Assembly (NCBI GenBank): GCA_964017235.1
Contig: OZ024929.1
Location: 157,837,609-157,901,608 of the forward strand
Direction: 5' to 3'
Length of the DNA: 64,000 bases
Source of the DNA: Sabellastarte sp. h YS-2021
Lineage: Eukaryota; Annelida; Polychaeta; Sabellida; Sabellidae
Each line of letters opens with the position of its first letter. Positions within the stretch are counted from its first letter, which is position 1. The notes beneath the pieces were generated by a model. The model did no database searches. It was given only the letters and a program-made list of their open reading frames with translations, and had not been told where the DNA came from. Of the stretch, positions 22,982 through 33,664 are shown piece after piece. A program made the position numbers and the translations under genes.

Positions 22982-23216
22982 CAAAAAGAAGGAAGAGCTC
23001 ATGCGAGCAATCTGATAGGTTCCCTAGGTCAAGTAACCAAGCCAGCAGGTGTGTGTTTACCTGCACCAGTACCATATCACTGGCATTCTCTGTGACCACT
23101 GTTCCGGATAGCCCCGTCTATTTAAATTTCATGGGTAATAGTTTTCAACTTTTACTCCAGTTTGAAGCTTCCCGTGGACAACTACCAGTACAGCATATTG
23201 TTACAATAGGTAGGAC
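22982..23216. repeat. DIRS copy A inverted terminal repeat (5' side)
   Basis: Reverse complement of 15056-15290, ending CAGCATATTGTTACAATAGG. The outermost bases run on to AATAAA at 23233. Confidence 0.85.
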
Positions 23217-23959
23217 TATTGTAGCGCAATAAAATTAGTGATGTCACACCCTTCCTGCACAAACTACACCAGCTTCCCATTCATTACCGTTTATTGTTCA
23301 AATACAACCTTCTTACTTATAAGGCAATAAATTTTGGCCAACTTTCATATCTGTCCTCTTTAAGCGGAAAGATCTCGCACAGGGTAATCACCTATCAGTT
23401 TCCTCATCTAAACCGAATAAATACTCAATGTTGTGCAGCTTTACAGTAGCTGCTCCCACAGAATGGAACAAACTCCCTCAAGCCGTTAGAACTTATCTCG
23501 GGATTTACAAAACAGTTGAAAACGTATCTTTTCAGATTAGCCTATCCTCCACCATGCATAGCCTATCTCCCCTATTGGATGCTAATATGGATACTGGCCT
23601 CTTTTTGGAACTGGTCTGGACATCAGTGCCTTAGAGGATGTTTACATCAATTTCAGCACTTTATAAATGCTTCGTACTTTCTCTCCACCACATTGTTTTC
23701 GGACTGGACAGAATAAGTAATGTCACACCCTATCTAGAAAAATTGCACTGGCTTCCCATTTTAATATTGTATGCCTTTTACATACAACCTCCTTTACACT
23801 GATTGGGTCATATATTTTACAAATGATATTAAATTTATTTGATAATATAAATTTTAATATACCCCTTTTATTTTTTATTTGAGAAATGTTGTTGTAAATG
23901 ACAATCTTTAATCAAAATAATTGATAGTCCTTCCTATAGATGCTTTAAAAATATTGCAA

Positions 23960-25250
23960 TTACCATTGTGTCATCAGCCTTTGTGATAGTTTGTGTCTAT
24001 CGGCCACCTAGTTCATGCTCTGATGCATTCTGTGATGAATTTTTCAGTTTCCTTGAGTACCTGTCTTCAGTGAGCCAAAATGACTTGTCTGTGGCGATTT
24101 CAACATCCATGTTGACACAACTTCCAAGGATATTGAAAAATTCCTGAATTGTCTTAAGTCATGTAACATCAGTCAACATGTTCATAAACCAACCCACTTA
24201 CATGGGATACATTAATTCTTGAATTCATTTTCACTCCTGATGATTCCAGTGTTGTTCAGTATGAGAAGTGATCTGGCCAATTGTTCGTTTGTAAAATGCC
24301 CTGGTAACACTGCTAGTGTTCTCTACAAGCAATTTATAAGGATTTACTTGATAAACACACTCCTAAGGTGTCTCACACTGTCATCAAAGGTCCTGCTAAA
24401 TGGTAGATCTCTTATCTGTTTGCAAAGGCTGTCAGTCACCAATGTGAATGCTTATGGCACAAATCACCATCATACCGAGCTAAGCTAGACTGTGTAAGCA
24501 GATTGCCCATTGTAATTCATTGGTAAACAAAGATAAATCAAATTATTACAGAAATCATGTCAGTAAAAATGCTTGGGATCCAAAGAAATTGTGACAAGTC
24601 TTGTGTTCTGCATTGGATTTGGATCCCGAAAGTGAACTGCCTTCTCATGAGTCTCAGGAATGTCTTGCTACCTGCTTTGTGACTTTTTTCAGACAAAATT
24701 ACCAAAATAAGGGACTCATTTTCCAGCACTGACTCTACACACTATCTGCTCCTTCTGAAGTACGTCAATTTGAATTCTTTAAAAATGTTTCTGATAAAGA
24801 AATTCAAAAGGCAATTATGAAATCAATATAATATTGTTGGATCCGTGGCCTACCTTTTTGGTTAAGGAGTATATAGACATTCTTCTGCCCTCAACCACTA
24901 AACTTGTTAACTGTTCCCTGTCTGAATGTGTTGTTCTATATTCAAGACTGCCTTTCTGGTGTACAAGTTCCTACATAGCGGTTATCCAAAGTACTGTACC
25001 TTTCCTTAAACCTTGACATAGTGTTTATAACACACATAAAAACCAAGCTGATGGTGTCTTCCTTGAGATCCCACACTCTGCCACTTCAGTACATAAGTCT
25101 ACTAAGCATTTTGGCCTCAGATTTGCTTATGATGCTCCAAAGATTTAGAATAATTTACCTGATGATGTACTTTTGGCAACTTCTCTCCACTCATTCAGAA
25201 ACAAGATCAAAACCTATCTCTTGCACAAGCAATAAGGGATATTAATGAAA
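23960..25250 (+). pseudogene. LINE relic with the RT core deleted (copy F)
   Basis: Plus-strand scraps match LINE copy A. The endonuclease part has VCVYRPPSSCSDAF and FLEYLSSV (near 24000). The linker gives DKITKIRDSFSSTDS (near 24700). The start of RT reads DPWPTFLVKEYIDILLPST (24838-24900), then jumps directly to LVYKFLHSGYPKY (24960) and C-terminal remnants. About 230 codons including YADD are missing, so an internal deletion occurred at about 24935-24950. Many stops. Confidence 0.75.
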
Positions 25251-25548
25251 GGTAAAACAAATATCATTTTACTTAATTACTGCAAAGATTTTGCCAAGTA
25301 ATAATAATAATCATAAGGAAGTATTTTTAAAGCGCCAGACTGATTAAGAGACATCCTCTGGGTTTCTACAGAACATTGTTTGCAATCAATATTTCAAACA
25401 GTACTCAATGGAAGTACTGTAATTTACTTGAGAAATTAAAGAATGGTGTCATGGGACAGCCTGTTAGGGCTACACACTATACACCATAAAGTGTTCTGAA
25501 CTCTCTTGTGTCTACTAATATTTGCTTGTGTGGTACCGGTGTGATAGA

Positions 25549-25720
25549 CAATAATCAAATTTGGGTTTTATGTCCTGTATGTCCTGTTCAACAGCCAGGG
25601 TCATATTGGGACAGGTCTTCAGCATTGCCACTTGTGGGAGTCGAAACCACACGGAGGTAGGTGACTGCCTGTGATTAGATCCTAAACTTGCTAACCACTA
25701 GACCACCGAGGACCGTGTGT
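25549..25720 (-). mobile_element. tRNA-derived SINE (minus) with 11-bp target duplication
   Basis: On the minus strand the head carries GGTGGTCTAGTGGTTAGCAA (A box) and TGGTTTCGACTCCCAC (B box). The tail has AATATGACCCTGGCTGTTGA and ATAAAACCC. It is flanked by GGTGTGATAGA at 25538-25548 and 25721-25731. The head differs from the SINE at 14449 while the 3' domain is shared. Confidence 0.85.
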
Positions 25721-25964
25721 GGTGTGATAGAGGAATAACCATAGTCCATTCACCTGTTGACAATAGCATTAAAAACATCACAGCCTTGTCATAAGTAAAT
25801 TCTTCTGGCTGTCTGGAGTTCCCTGTGATGGTATTAGCACTCACTACAATCATTGGCAACATGAGTACACATTGAATTATCTGCACCCAGAGTGATAATG
25901 AGGTTTTTACTGATTCAGCTGACTCCATAACAACGTTAAGGAGATTCACAGGGAGTGATGACTT

Positions 25965-26711
25965 TAATTCTAATTCTAATAGTATTTTTATAGCGCCTAA
26001 TCTCTATCTAAAGACAGACTCTAGACGCACCAAACAGAAGCAAAAAACTGTAATCATAAACCTGAGACATAGCAAGGGTCAGCGCCACGGAGAGAAATGA
26101 GGGAAAGCAAAAGTCAGGGCGGATATGCTTGTGCGAAGAGATAGGCTTTGAGCTTCCTTCTGAATGAGTGGAGAGAAGTGGCCGAACGTACATCATCAGG
26201 CAAATCATTCCAAATCTTTGGAGCGTCATAAGCAAAGCTGAGGTTGAAATGCTTAGAAGACTTATATAGTGAGGTGGTGAAGTGGGGGATCTCAAGGAAC
26301 ACACCATCAGCTTGGCTTTTGCGTGTGTTGTAGACACTTTGTCTGGGTTTAAGAAAAGGTGCAAAATATCTTGGTTGACCACAATTTAGGAACTTGTACA
26401 CCAGTAAGGCAGTCTTAAATATGGAGCGTTGTTCAATAGGCAACCAATGTAGAATCTTCCTAACAGGAGTGATGTGTGAGTACTTGGTGGTGTTGGTGAC
26501 AATTCTAGCCAGATTATTTTGAACACATTGCAGCTTACGAAGATCAAGAGCTGAGAGACTTCTAAACAAGGAATTACAGTAGTCAAGTCGACTTCCAACC
26601 AGAGCATTCGCAGCCATAAGGGCAGCATGATGTGTGAGGTAACCTCTGAGACGCCTAAGATCCCTGATTTGAGCAAAACAAGACTTGCAGATATTTTGGA
26701 CATGCCTCGAG
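25965..26711 (-). pseudogene. CR1-like LINE copy B, 3' half (split by the Polinton)
   Basis: The 3' UTR with tail (25965-26113) and RT C-terminal half (26114-26705) read [48 protein letters not shown] and IWNDLPDDVRS. It continues at 38071 after the Polinton. It is closely related to copy A. Confidence 0.9.
26706..26711. repeat. Polinton target-site duplication, left copy (CTCGAG)
   Basis: CTCGAG here and at 38071-38076 directly abut the element's inverted ends. Six bp is the standard Polinton duplication. With one copy removed, the LINE frame reads through. Confidence 0.92.
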
Positions 26712-27660
26712 AGTAGTATAAGGAGGACGACATCCTTATACTTTTCATCTTTTTTGAGCGATCTGATTGGTCGAGAGTGGTCACGTGACGTCACCATGCG
26801 CGTGCGCACGCTAGATTTTATTCCGCGCATGCGCACTAGATATTATCCCGCGCATGCGCACGCTAATTTTTAGGCAAAAGAGGTGAGTATTCTTGTTTGG
26901 GTTTTTCGGTCATATCTCTGCAAATACTTGGCGGATTTTTAAAAGTAAGATATCGCTGGATTCGTCTTGAAGAGATCTTTCCAACCATATAAATATTTGT
27001 AGGTTTTGCTTTTAAGAAATATCATTTTTCGGCCAAAATTTAAGATTTATTATATGGAAATATTTATAATGTCCATAGTTGTCTGAAAGAATGTGATTTG
27101 TTTTAAAAATTTTAGTTAACTTATGCTGTGTTTGCTATTAAGTTAATTTATTGAGATTTTTCTACTCGTGTACATCTTGTTACTAATATGTGTTTTACAT
27201 TTTTATGTATATTTCTAGTCAATTTCCATGACTCTGTGAATTGGCCTTTTGCCAATCATGTATTTGTGTATATATTTGTTTTTCTTGTAAATATTAGTTA
27301 TTGTATTTTACTATTTTATCTTTTAGTGCAGTATAATACATAAGTGTTTTTACACTTAACTTTTAAATTATATATCTGCAGCAACTTTAGAAACAGCATT
27401 GCTATTGTGCTCACAATATTCAAACTATCCTACCCATAATTTGCAAACTATGTAAACATATATAACACATACATGACTACTGTTTTAGTTTAATAGAAGT
27501 TTATATTCCTTCCCTCCTTTAAAGAAAAACTTAAATATTCCTATTGAGCGATCTGATTGGTCGAGAGGGGTCACGTAACATAGGTGACATTGTTATGGTC
27601 GCCATAGCAACAGAAGTGATGTCAATTCATTTCCAATTTTTTAAACGCGCATGCGCACTC
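26712..27660 (+). repeat. Polinton left terminal inverted repeat
   Basis: Matches the reverse complement of 37510-38070. The match covers 26712-27010 and 27375-27660. About 360 bp (27010-27375, very AT-rich) is present only on the left, as an insertion here or a deletion on the right. The TIR includes TGAGCGATCTGATTGGTCGA and GCGCATGCGCAC motifs. Confidence 0.88.
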
Positions 27661-28090
27661 CCCTCATCTTTTGCACGCGCACGCGCATGCGCACTCCCTA
27701 CTTTTTTGCACGCGCATGCGCACTACCCTAATCTTTTGCACGCGCATGCGCACTCCCCTAATCGTTTGCACGCACATGCGCACGCTACATTTTTATTCAC
27801 GCACATGCACACACTACATGTTTATTCGCTCATGCCAGGCAAAGAGGTGAGTACTGTTTTTTGTGAGCAGTTTGCTTTTTCGACCATTTCTCTGCGAATA
27901 TTGGGCAGATTTTTAAAAGATATCGCTGGATTCGTCTTGAAAAGGTCATTCCATCCATATAAAAAAATGCAACAGCTTTAAACACAGATATTCTTTGTAT
28001 TCACAATATTCAAACTATCTTACCCATAACTTTGCTGCAAACTATGTAAATATATATAGCACATACATGAATACTGTTTATTTTAAAGAA
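27545..28090 (+). repeat. Internal direct copy of the TIR forming the polB leader
   Basis: 27545-27577 repeats the TIR block at 26753-26785. 27840-27960 repeats 26880-26995, including AAAGAGGTGAGTA and ATATCGCTGGATTCGTCTTG. 28003-28078 repeats 27411-27490, including CACAATATTCAAACTATC. The copy ends at the polymerase ATG, so the polB upstream region is a duplicate of the terminus. Confidence 0.85.
27651..27800 (+). promoter_or_regulatory. Array of GCGCATGCGCAC palindromes upstream of polB
   Basis: Five tandem units of about 35 bp, each containing CGCGCATGCGCAC (one with CGCACATGCGCAC), at about 27654, 27680, 27720, 27750 and 27770. The core TGCGCATGCGCA is the established consensus for the animal transcription factor NRF-1. 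Single copies also lie in both TIR ends. A promoter role is inference. Confidence 0.6.
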
Positions 28091-31000
28091 ATGGATGACC
28101 GAAAGTGCCCTTTTTGCTTCAAGAGTTTCTTTCACAAAGGCAATTGTCAACGGCATCAAAAGATTTGTAAACTCAGAGGCAGTCAACCCCCACCAGAAAA
28201 GAGACCAAGACTAGAGACGCACAGTCATCCTCAGCAGCTACAAGGTTATTGCTGCAGACACTGTGGACAAATTTGTGCTAGTAGACGACAACTGCATTAC
28301 CATAGAAACCTACAGCACCTACAGCACGGAGGTGGGCTACAACAGGCTCCATGGACAGATATTGGGGATACAGCTTTGAGGGAGGTGATTGAGGGAAATA
28401 GCAGTATCATTTTGGCCCCTGAAAGAGTGGATAGAGGGAGACACACTCTTTACAATGTACCAACAGATGGATTGAGAGAAGGTATGAACACAATGATTGA
28501 AAGAATTAGAGACATTTATGAACAGCAAACAACGGCATTTAAACTGAATATTTCACTGGGATTTATACTGAGAAACATTGAGACTGGAGAATATAGATAC
28601 TTTGCCCCCAACACAAACCAAACCATGTGGACACTCCCTCACTTAATCAGCTCGCGCCAGTCACTGAACATGGTGGAAAACAGACTGAGGGACATGAATG
28701 TGTTGGAACATTTGCAGGCTTCCAAACCCAACAGTCAGTGGAAACCATTTCTTGTGACAAACATGGTATTCGATGTTACCCCCACACAATTTCCCCTGGG
28801 AAACGGGGAGCTCCCTGATTACGTGGTCAACTGCAAGGGATTGTTAACCATGCATAAAAACACCAAGGGGCATCTGTATTGAGACAACCTATGTTTCTTC
28901 CGTTGTTTAGTTTACCCCAACTTGAAGAAAACCAAAGAAGCCTTAAGACAGTGGGAACAATTCATGGGAGAAGGCACCCCAGTCAGTTTACAAGTAATGC
29001 CCGAATTAGAAGAATGCTTTAAGAAGAATATTTATGTGTATGAGCTGCAAGAAAATGGAACGGTGGTGCCCATCTATCAAAGTTTCAGCCATTTTGAAGA
29101 GGAATTAAAATTAAATCTACACAACCACCATTTGAGCCTCATTACAGATTTTCAATGCTATGCCAAGAAATATACCTGTCAGCACTGCCAGAAACTGTTT
29201 GATCACAGAGCAAAGTGGAAACAACACCAAAAGAATTGCACAGGAATCAAAAAGCTTCAGTATGTGGGAGGTATCTATACTCCGCCCTGCAGTTTTTCTG
29301 AAGAAATGTACCAGAGGACAGGAGAACGTCCATTTTTCCCCTGGTTTATAGTGTATGATTTTGAATCTCTGCTGTTGCCTGTGAATACAACCCAGCAAAC
29401 CATTCACTGGAAAACCAAACACCACCCCATCAGTGTCAGTGTCTGCAGCAATGTACCTGGCTATGACTCACCCACCTGTTTCGTGAGTCCCGACCTCAAA
29501 GTCTTGTTAAAGGACATGGTGGACTACATGACCGAGATAGCTGCTCACATTTATGACTTGGCCAGCGAGATGTTTGATGCACCCTTCGAAACTGATCTAG
29601 AAAAGAAGCTTGAAAAATATAAGCGAGAAGTACCAGTGTTAGGTTTCAATAGTGCCAAATACGACATCAACCTCATCAAAATGGAGCTCGCTAAAACATT
29701 AAAGCTGCATGAAACCAACAATTATTTTGTGGTCAAGAAAAACAATCAATACATGTGCGTTGCCAATCCAGAATTTAGGTTTCTGGACATTTCCAACTAT
29801 TTGGCTCCTGGTTATAGTTATGCGAAATTTTTGAAAGCCTATCAGACAGAAGAATCTAAATTTTATTTCCCTTATGAATGGTTTGATGATGAAAGAAAAT
29901 TGGAAGTCACCAGCTTACCTCTTCCAGAAGCTTTTTACTCTACGTTAAATCAGAAGAACACTTTGGGAGAAGGAGAGGGGCTCGTACAAAATTATGAAAT
30001 GTTGCAGCAGGTGTGGGAAAGGCAGGGCATGGAAACCTTTCGAGATTTTTTGGAATACTACAACAATTTAGACGTGAAACCTTTTGTGGAAGCAGTAGAA
30101 AAAATGCAAGTGTTTTATAAAGACATTGGAATCGATTTTTTGAAAGAATGTTTGAGTATCCCGGGTGTAGCCAGAAAATTTTTATTTCAAGACAGACCCA
30201 CCTTTTCCTTATTTGGACTGGAAGACGTTGATCTTTACAAGACCATCAAGAAAAATATTGTGGGCGGACCCAGCATCATTTTCACCAGATACCACGAGGC
30301 TGGGAAAACTCGAATCAGAAAAAACAAACTGTGTCAGAATATTGTGGGGTATGACTGTAATGCTTTGTATCTGTGGGCCATAGGAGAAGATATGCCGGGG
30401 GGTTATTTTGTGAGAAGACAAGGTCCAGACTTCAAACCCAAAGTCAACAAAAAGTATCTGCACATGTTTGCCTGGATGGATAAAGAGGCCGAATCCAAAG
30501 GCATTCAAATTCAACACCTGATGAATACAGGCCAAGAATACCGCATAGGTCCCTATTTTTGCGATGGGTATGACCACGTCAACAAAACTGTGTATGAATT
30601 TGATGGGTGCTGGTACCATGGACACAAATGTAGACTCACTAACAAGGCCTGGGTAAAATTTCCAAAACTGATGACCAAGAAACAGAAGAGGACACAGGAT
30701 AAAGAAACATATTTGAAAGAACAAGGTTTTAAAGTAGTCAAGATGAAAGAATGTCAGTACCAGCCTTTACCACTGAATAAATATTTACCGCCTTATTACC
30801 AAAGCCATAAGAAAGCGTTAACACAAGACCAAATACTAAAGGATGTAGTTGATGGAACATTGTTTGGCATGGTCGAAGTCGATATTCAAGTCCCGGAACA
30901 TTTGAAAAGTCACTTTGAAGAAATGAGTCCCATCTTTTGTACTTGTGATGTGCCAGTCAGTGCCATGGGTTCCCTGATGCAAGACCACATCACCAAATAC

Positions 31001-32383
31001 AACATGTCCACCAAGCCTAGGAGACTGTTGATAGGAGGCATGAAAGCGAAAAAGATCTTGCTGTTGACCCCACTGCTCAAATGGTACATAGACCACGGTT
31101 TGGAAGTGACAGAAGTCTATCAAGTCATCGAGTTTTCTCCCCAAGCCTCTTTTAAAGAGTTCAGGGAGAAAGTCAGTGAAGCCAGACGCAAAGGAGATGT
31201 CTCACCAGACCACTTGCTTTTGGGGGACACTATGAAATTGCTGGGCAACTCGGCTTATGGGTCCATGATCATGGATCAGGAAAAACATCAAAAGGTTGAA
31301 TACGTCAAAGGAAACAGAGATATTGCACTGAAAGTAAACCTGCCCACCTTCAAGAAAATAGAAGATCTTGGAGACAATTTTGCAGAAATAGAATTGATGA
31401 AATCCCACCAAAAGTTAAACCTCCCTATTCAGATTGGATTTGCCATCTTACAATACGCTAAGTTAAAAATGCTAGAATGGTATTATGACTTTTTACTGGA
31501 ATACGTTGACAAGTCCGATTTTGAATACATAGAAATGGATACGGATTCGGCCTACTTTGCTATTACTGCCCCTACCCTGAGAGATGTGATCAAGCCTGAA
31601 AAACGACAAGATTTTGAAGACAAGTTATTCCACAGTTGTCATCTAGATCGAGTGCAACCTAATCCTTTTTGGTTCCCGAGAGAGTGTTGTGCCAATCATA
31701 AAGCCTATGACAGGAGACAAGCTGGACTTTTTAAGTTGGAAAAAGAAGGGACGGTGATGGTGGCCTTGTGTTCCAAAACCTACGTCCTAAGGGATGCGAA
31801 AGGGGAAGAAAAGACTGCACTGAAAGGCATCAACAAAAACTTTGTACAGAATGCTCTTGCCACCAGCCAAAAAGTGTTGGAGACTGGAATTCCATCCATA
31901 TCTACCAATAAAAGCTTCAGGGTGCACAATAACACCATTTGTACCTATGAACAAGAAAAGACCGGATTTAGCCAATTTTATTGTAAACGTGAACTGGTGG
32001 ACAACATCCATACCAAATCCTTAGATTTAGTGTTAAGTCCATGGCCTTCCAAAGAAGCATTTAGTTTTGATGAGAAGCATATTTTATCCCCTGTCAGCGA
32101 TCAATCTCATCCCTCTATCTTTGAACATTTACTCACTTTGGATAATTGCACGATTAGTGAAAGAGAAGAGATTTCCACAGCTTATATCAAAGAAAGACGT
32201 TTGCATGATTATGATTTCGACCAAGCCTTACAAGCCTTGAAAGATTTCAATTTTGTGTTTGTACACATGCATCCATTTTGGGGTTGTGGACAAACCCAAG
32301 AGCAGTATGACACGAGTGAAGACTATCCCGGTGCCAATATGTGGGGATATTGTTTAAATAAAATTGTGAAAAGTTGTACATAA
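28091..32383 (+). pseudogene. POLB: Polinton protein-primed DNA polymerase B, one in-frame stop
   Basis: Replicates the element by protein priming. ATG at 28091 opens a frame with two Cys/His zinc fingers (CPFCFKSFFHKGNCQRHQKIC and CCRHCGQICASRRQLHYH). The frame is stopped by TGA at 28880-28882 and continues in the same frame to TAA 32381-32383. Right after the stop comes the conserved CFFRCL block of the family. Then another zinc finger (CQHCQKLFDHRAKWKQHQ); exonuclease motifs VYDFES (~29352), FNSAKYDIN (~29645) and EYYNNLD (~30055); and polymerase motifs YDCNALYLW (A, ~30352), LLGNSAYGS (B, ~31240) and MDTDSAY (C, ~31537). All catalytic residues are present and the body is otherwise open for 1,150 codons. 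The single TGA is the only lesion seen. AATAAA follows at 32403. Confidence 0.95.
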
Positions 32384-32514
32384 ACTTTAATGTGTTTTTT
32401 TAAATAAAATGTATATAGTTGTACATAAACTTGTTGTAAAGTTTTGTTGTTAGACATGTGTTGAATATTATTGTAAATAAAATACATTTTGTTGATATCT
32501 TTATTTTGTTCTCC

Positions 32515-32590
32515 TCACCACCACCACCACATTCCACCACCACCACCACATTCCACCACCACCACATTCCTCCACCACCACCACATATAT
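32515..32590 (+). repeat. (CCA)n microsatellite between convergent Polinton genes
   Basis: CACCACCACCACATTCCACC-type repeats in the ~285-bp gap between the polymerase stop and the ATPase stop. Otherwise the gap holds only poly(A) signals (AATAAA 32403-32408 on plus, TTTATT 32638-32643 for minus). Confidence 0.85.
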
Positions 32591-32668
32591 TGTGCCACAT
32601 CACTTGTACAGTAAAACAATAGTTAAGTTTTATATCATTTATTTGGGAAATAGCCCTGGTCATTGTAA

Positions 32669-33481
32669 TTAAACAATTTGATGTCCTTTTCTTTGATAAA
32701 ATCTCTCTTCATCTTTCAAAATGTTGGCCCTCAATCTCAAATATTCTGGCGTCTCTTGTTTCAAGTCCATAAAAAGATAACTGTAGGGTCTCAGAGACAT
32801 GACTCTGTCATAGACATCCACCAAGTACAACGGATCTTGGGGGTACACCTGTCTGGCCAAATGTTGAATCTGACTGGCATCTCTGGGATTTTTAAACAAC
32901 ACCATATAATGGGTGTTCAAACTCATGGTGCGTTGGTATTTACTTTGGTGAAACATATTCTGCATCACTGCAATCACGGACACATCTCTGTGGTGACTTC
33001 CTCTGGTAAACACTTCTGCCACTTCACTCCCCAGTTGGCTCATCATATCGTCTAAAATAAGGAGACATGATTCTAACTCTTCTACCTCTGGCAATCCCTG
33101 ATGAAAGTCAACTCCTTCTATGGAGGCATAAAGAGGCTGCCACTGAGTGTAGCACCATATCACTTTGGAGGGGGCATTGAAGATCTTGTCATCTTTGAAC
33201 TCTAATAGTTTCTTTAAGAATGTTGATTTCCCACAACCCGTAGGGCCAACCACCAGACAAGTAAATGGGTGAATCATTTTAGGCAGAGCTATCACTGTGT
33301 AACCATCTTGGTCTTCCCTTGGGATTGGATAGAATTCTTGGTGTTCACTTGTGCAGTCTTCGCTCTTTAGTTCTATTTGACCCTTGCTATTGTCTACTGT
33401 GTAACCATGAATAGACTTAATATGTCTTTGGAGACTATCCTTTCTGGTAAAGGCCTTGGAGCACTCTGGACACACCTGCAT
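32669..33481 (-). CDS. Polinton packaging ATPase (FtsK/HerA, A32-like) with N-terminal zinc finger
   Basis: Pumps element DNA into capsids. ATG at 33481 starts MQVCPECSKAFTRKDSLQRH, a C2H2 finger; an upstream start at 33568 is possible but adds a low-complexity leader. Walker A is VVGPTGCGKSTFLKKLLEF and Walker B ESCLLILDDMMSQ, followed by TRGSHHRDVSVIAVMQN, the conserved Gln/Asn sensor strand. The ~270-residue frame is intact. It is the last gene of the minus-strand block; 184 bp separate its start from the protease stop. Confidence 0.93.
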   Translation of the reverse strand: MQVCPECSKAFTRKDSLQRHIKSIHGYTVDNSKGQIELKSEDCTSEHQEFYPIPREDQDGYTVIALPKMIHPFTCLVVGPTGCGKSTFLKKLLEFKDDKIFNAPSKVIWCYTQWQPLYASIEGVDFHQGLPEVEELESCLLILDDMMSQLGSEVAEVFTRGSHHRDVSVIAVMQNMFHQSKYQRTMSLNTHYMVLFKNPRDASQIQHLARQVYPQDPLYLVDVYDRVMSLRPYSYLFMDLKQETPEYLRLRANILKDEERFYQRKGHQIV

Positions 33482-33664
33482 CTTGACACATGGACATTCA
33501 GATGCAAAATGAGCCTGAGTGATGGAATGTGACCATTTATATAGATATATATATATGAAGACAAACAAAATAAAAAGACTGAAAAAACATAGTTTCTTTT
33601 TTATTTGAACAAAAACTTAATTATGAACACTATATACAATATATACAATTTTAAGGCACAGTGT

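Larger units (their letters stand above)
15021..23233 (-). mobile_element. DIRS-type tyrosine-recombinase retrotransposon (copy A)
   Basis: It runs on the minus strand as gag (22.85-20.57 kb), RT (20.41-19.31), RNase H (about 19.3-18.4) and tyrosine recombinase (about 18.4-17.4). It has inverted terminal repeats of roughly 225 bp and an internal complementary region near the 3' end, the hallmark of DIRS. It starts TTTATT and ends AATAAA. The interrupted LINE reads on in frame across the join (GGA AAT / ATT AGT), so there is no target duplication, as expected for recombinase integration. A 1.34-kb MITE sits in its 3' non-coding part. All ORFs are damaged. Confidence 0.92.
8700..23634 (+). pseudogene. 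One LINE copy (D) broken by nested insertions
   Basis: Four pieces join in order and frame. 8730-9071 holds the RT start (LKNYQPVSSLTHISK, then a segment ending GVVL). 13974-14430 resumes with WVQSYLS and contains LYADDTQIY. 14696-15020 has [10 protein letters not shown] and ends KLNKFGN. 23234-23560 begins ISDVTPFLHKLH and ends near KTYLFRLAYPP. The breaks are the Harbinger (9072-13970), two SINEs and the DIRS (15021-23233). Stops and frameshifts show it was already dead or has decayed since. A duplicate scrap of its C-terminal part lies at 23700-23770. Confidence 0.85.

Noticed and set aside
25549..25720. tRNA gene on the minus strand
   Set aside because: Same reasoning: SINE with flanking 11-bp duplication.
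27544..27981. A 145-codon plus-strand frame rich in His/Ala/Arg near the Polinton left end
   Set aside because: It is the translation of tandem GCGCATGCGCAC repeats and TIR sequence, with no ATG-driven conserved domain.
28880..28882. Selenocysteine or programmed readthrough at the polymerase TGA
   Set aside because: No selenocysteine insertion element was identified, and other genes of the same element carry lesions, so simple inactivation is favoured.
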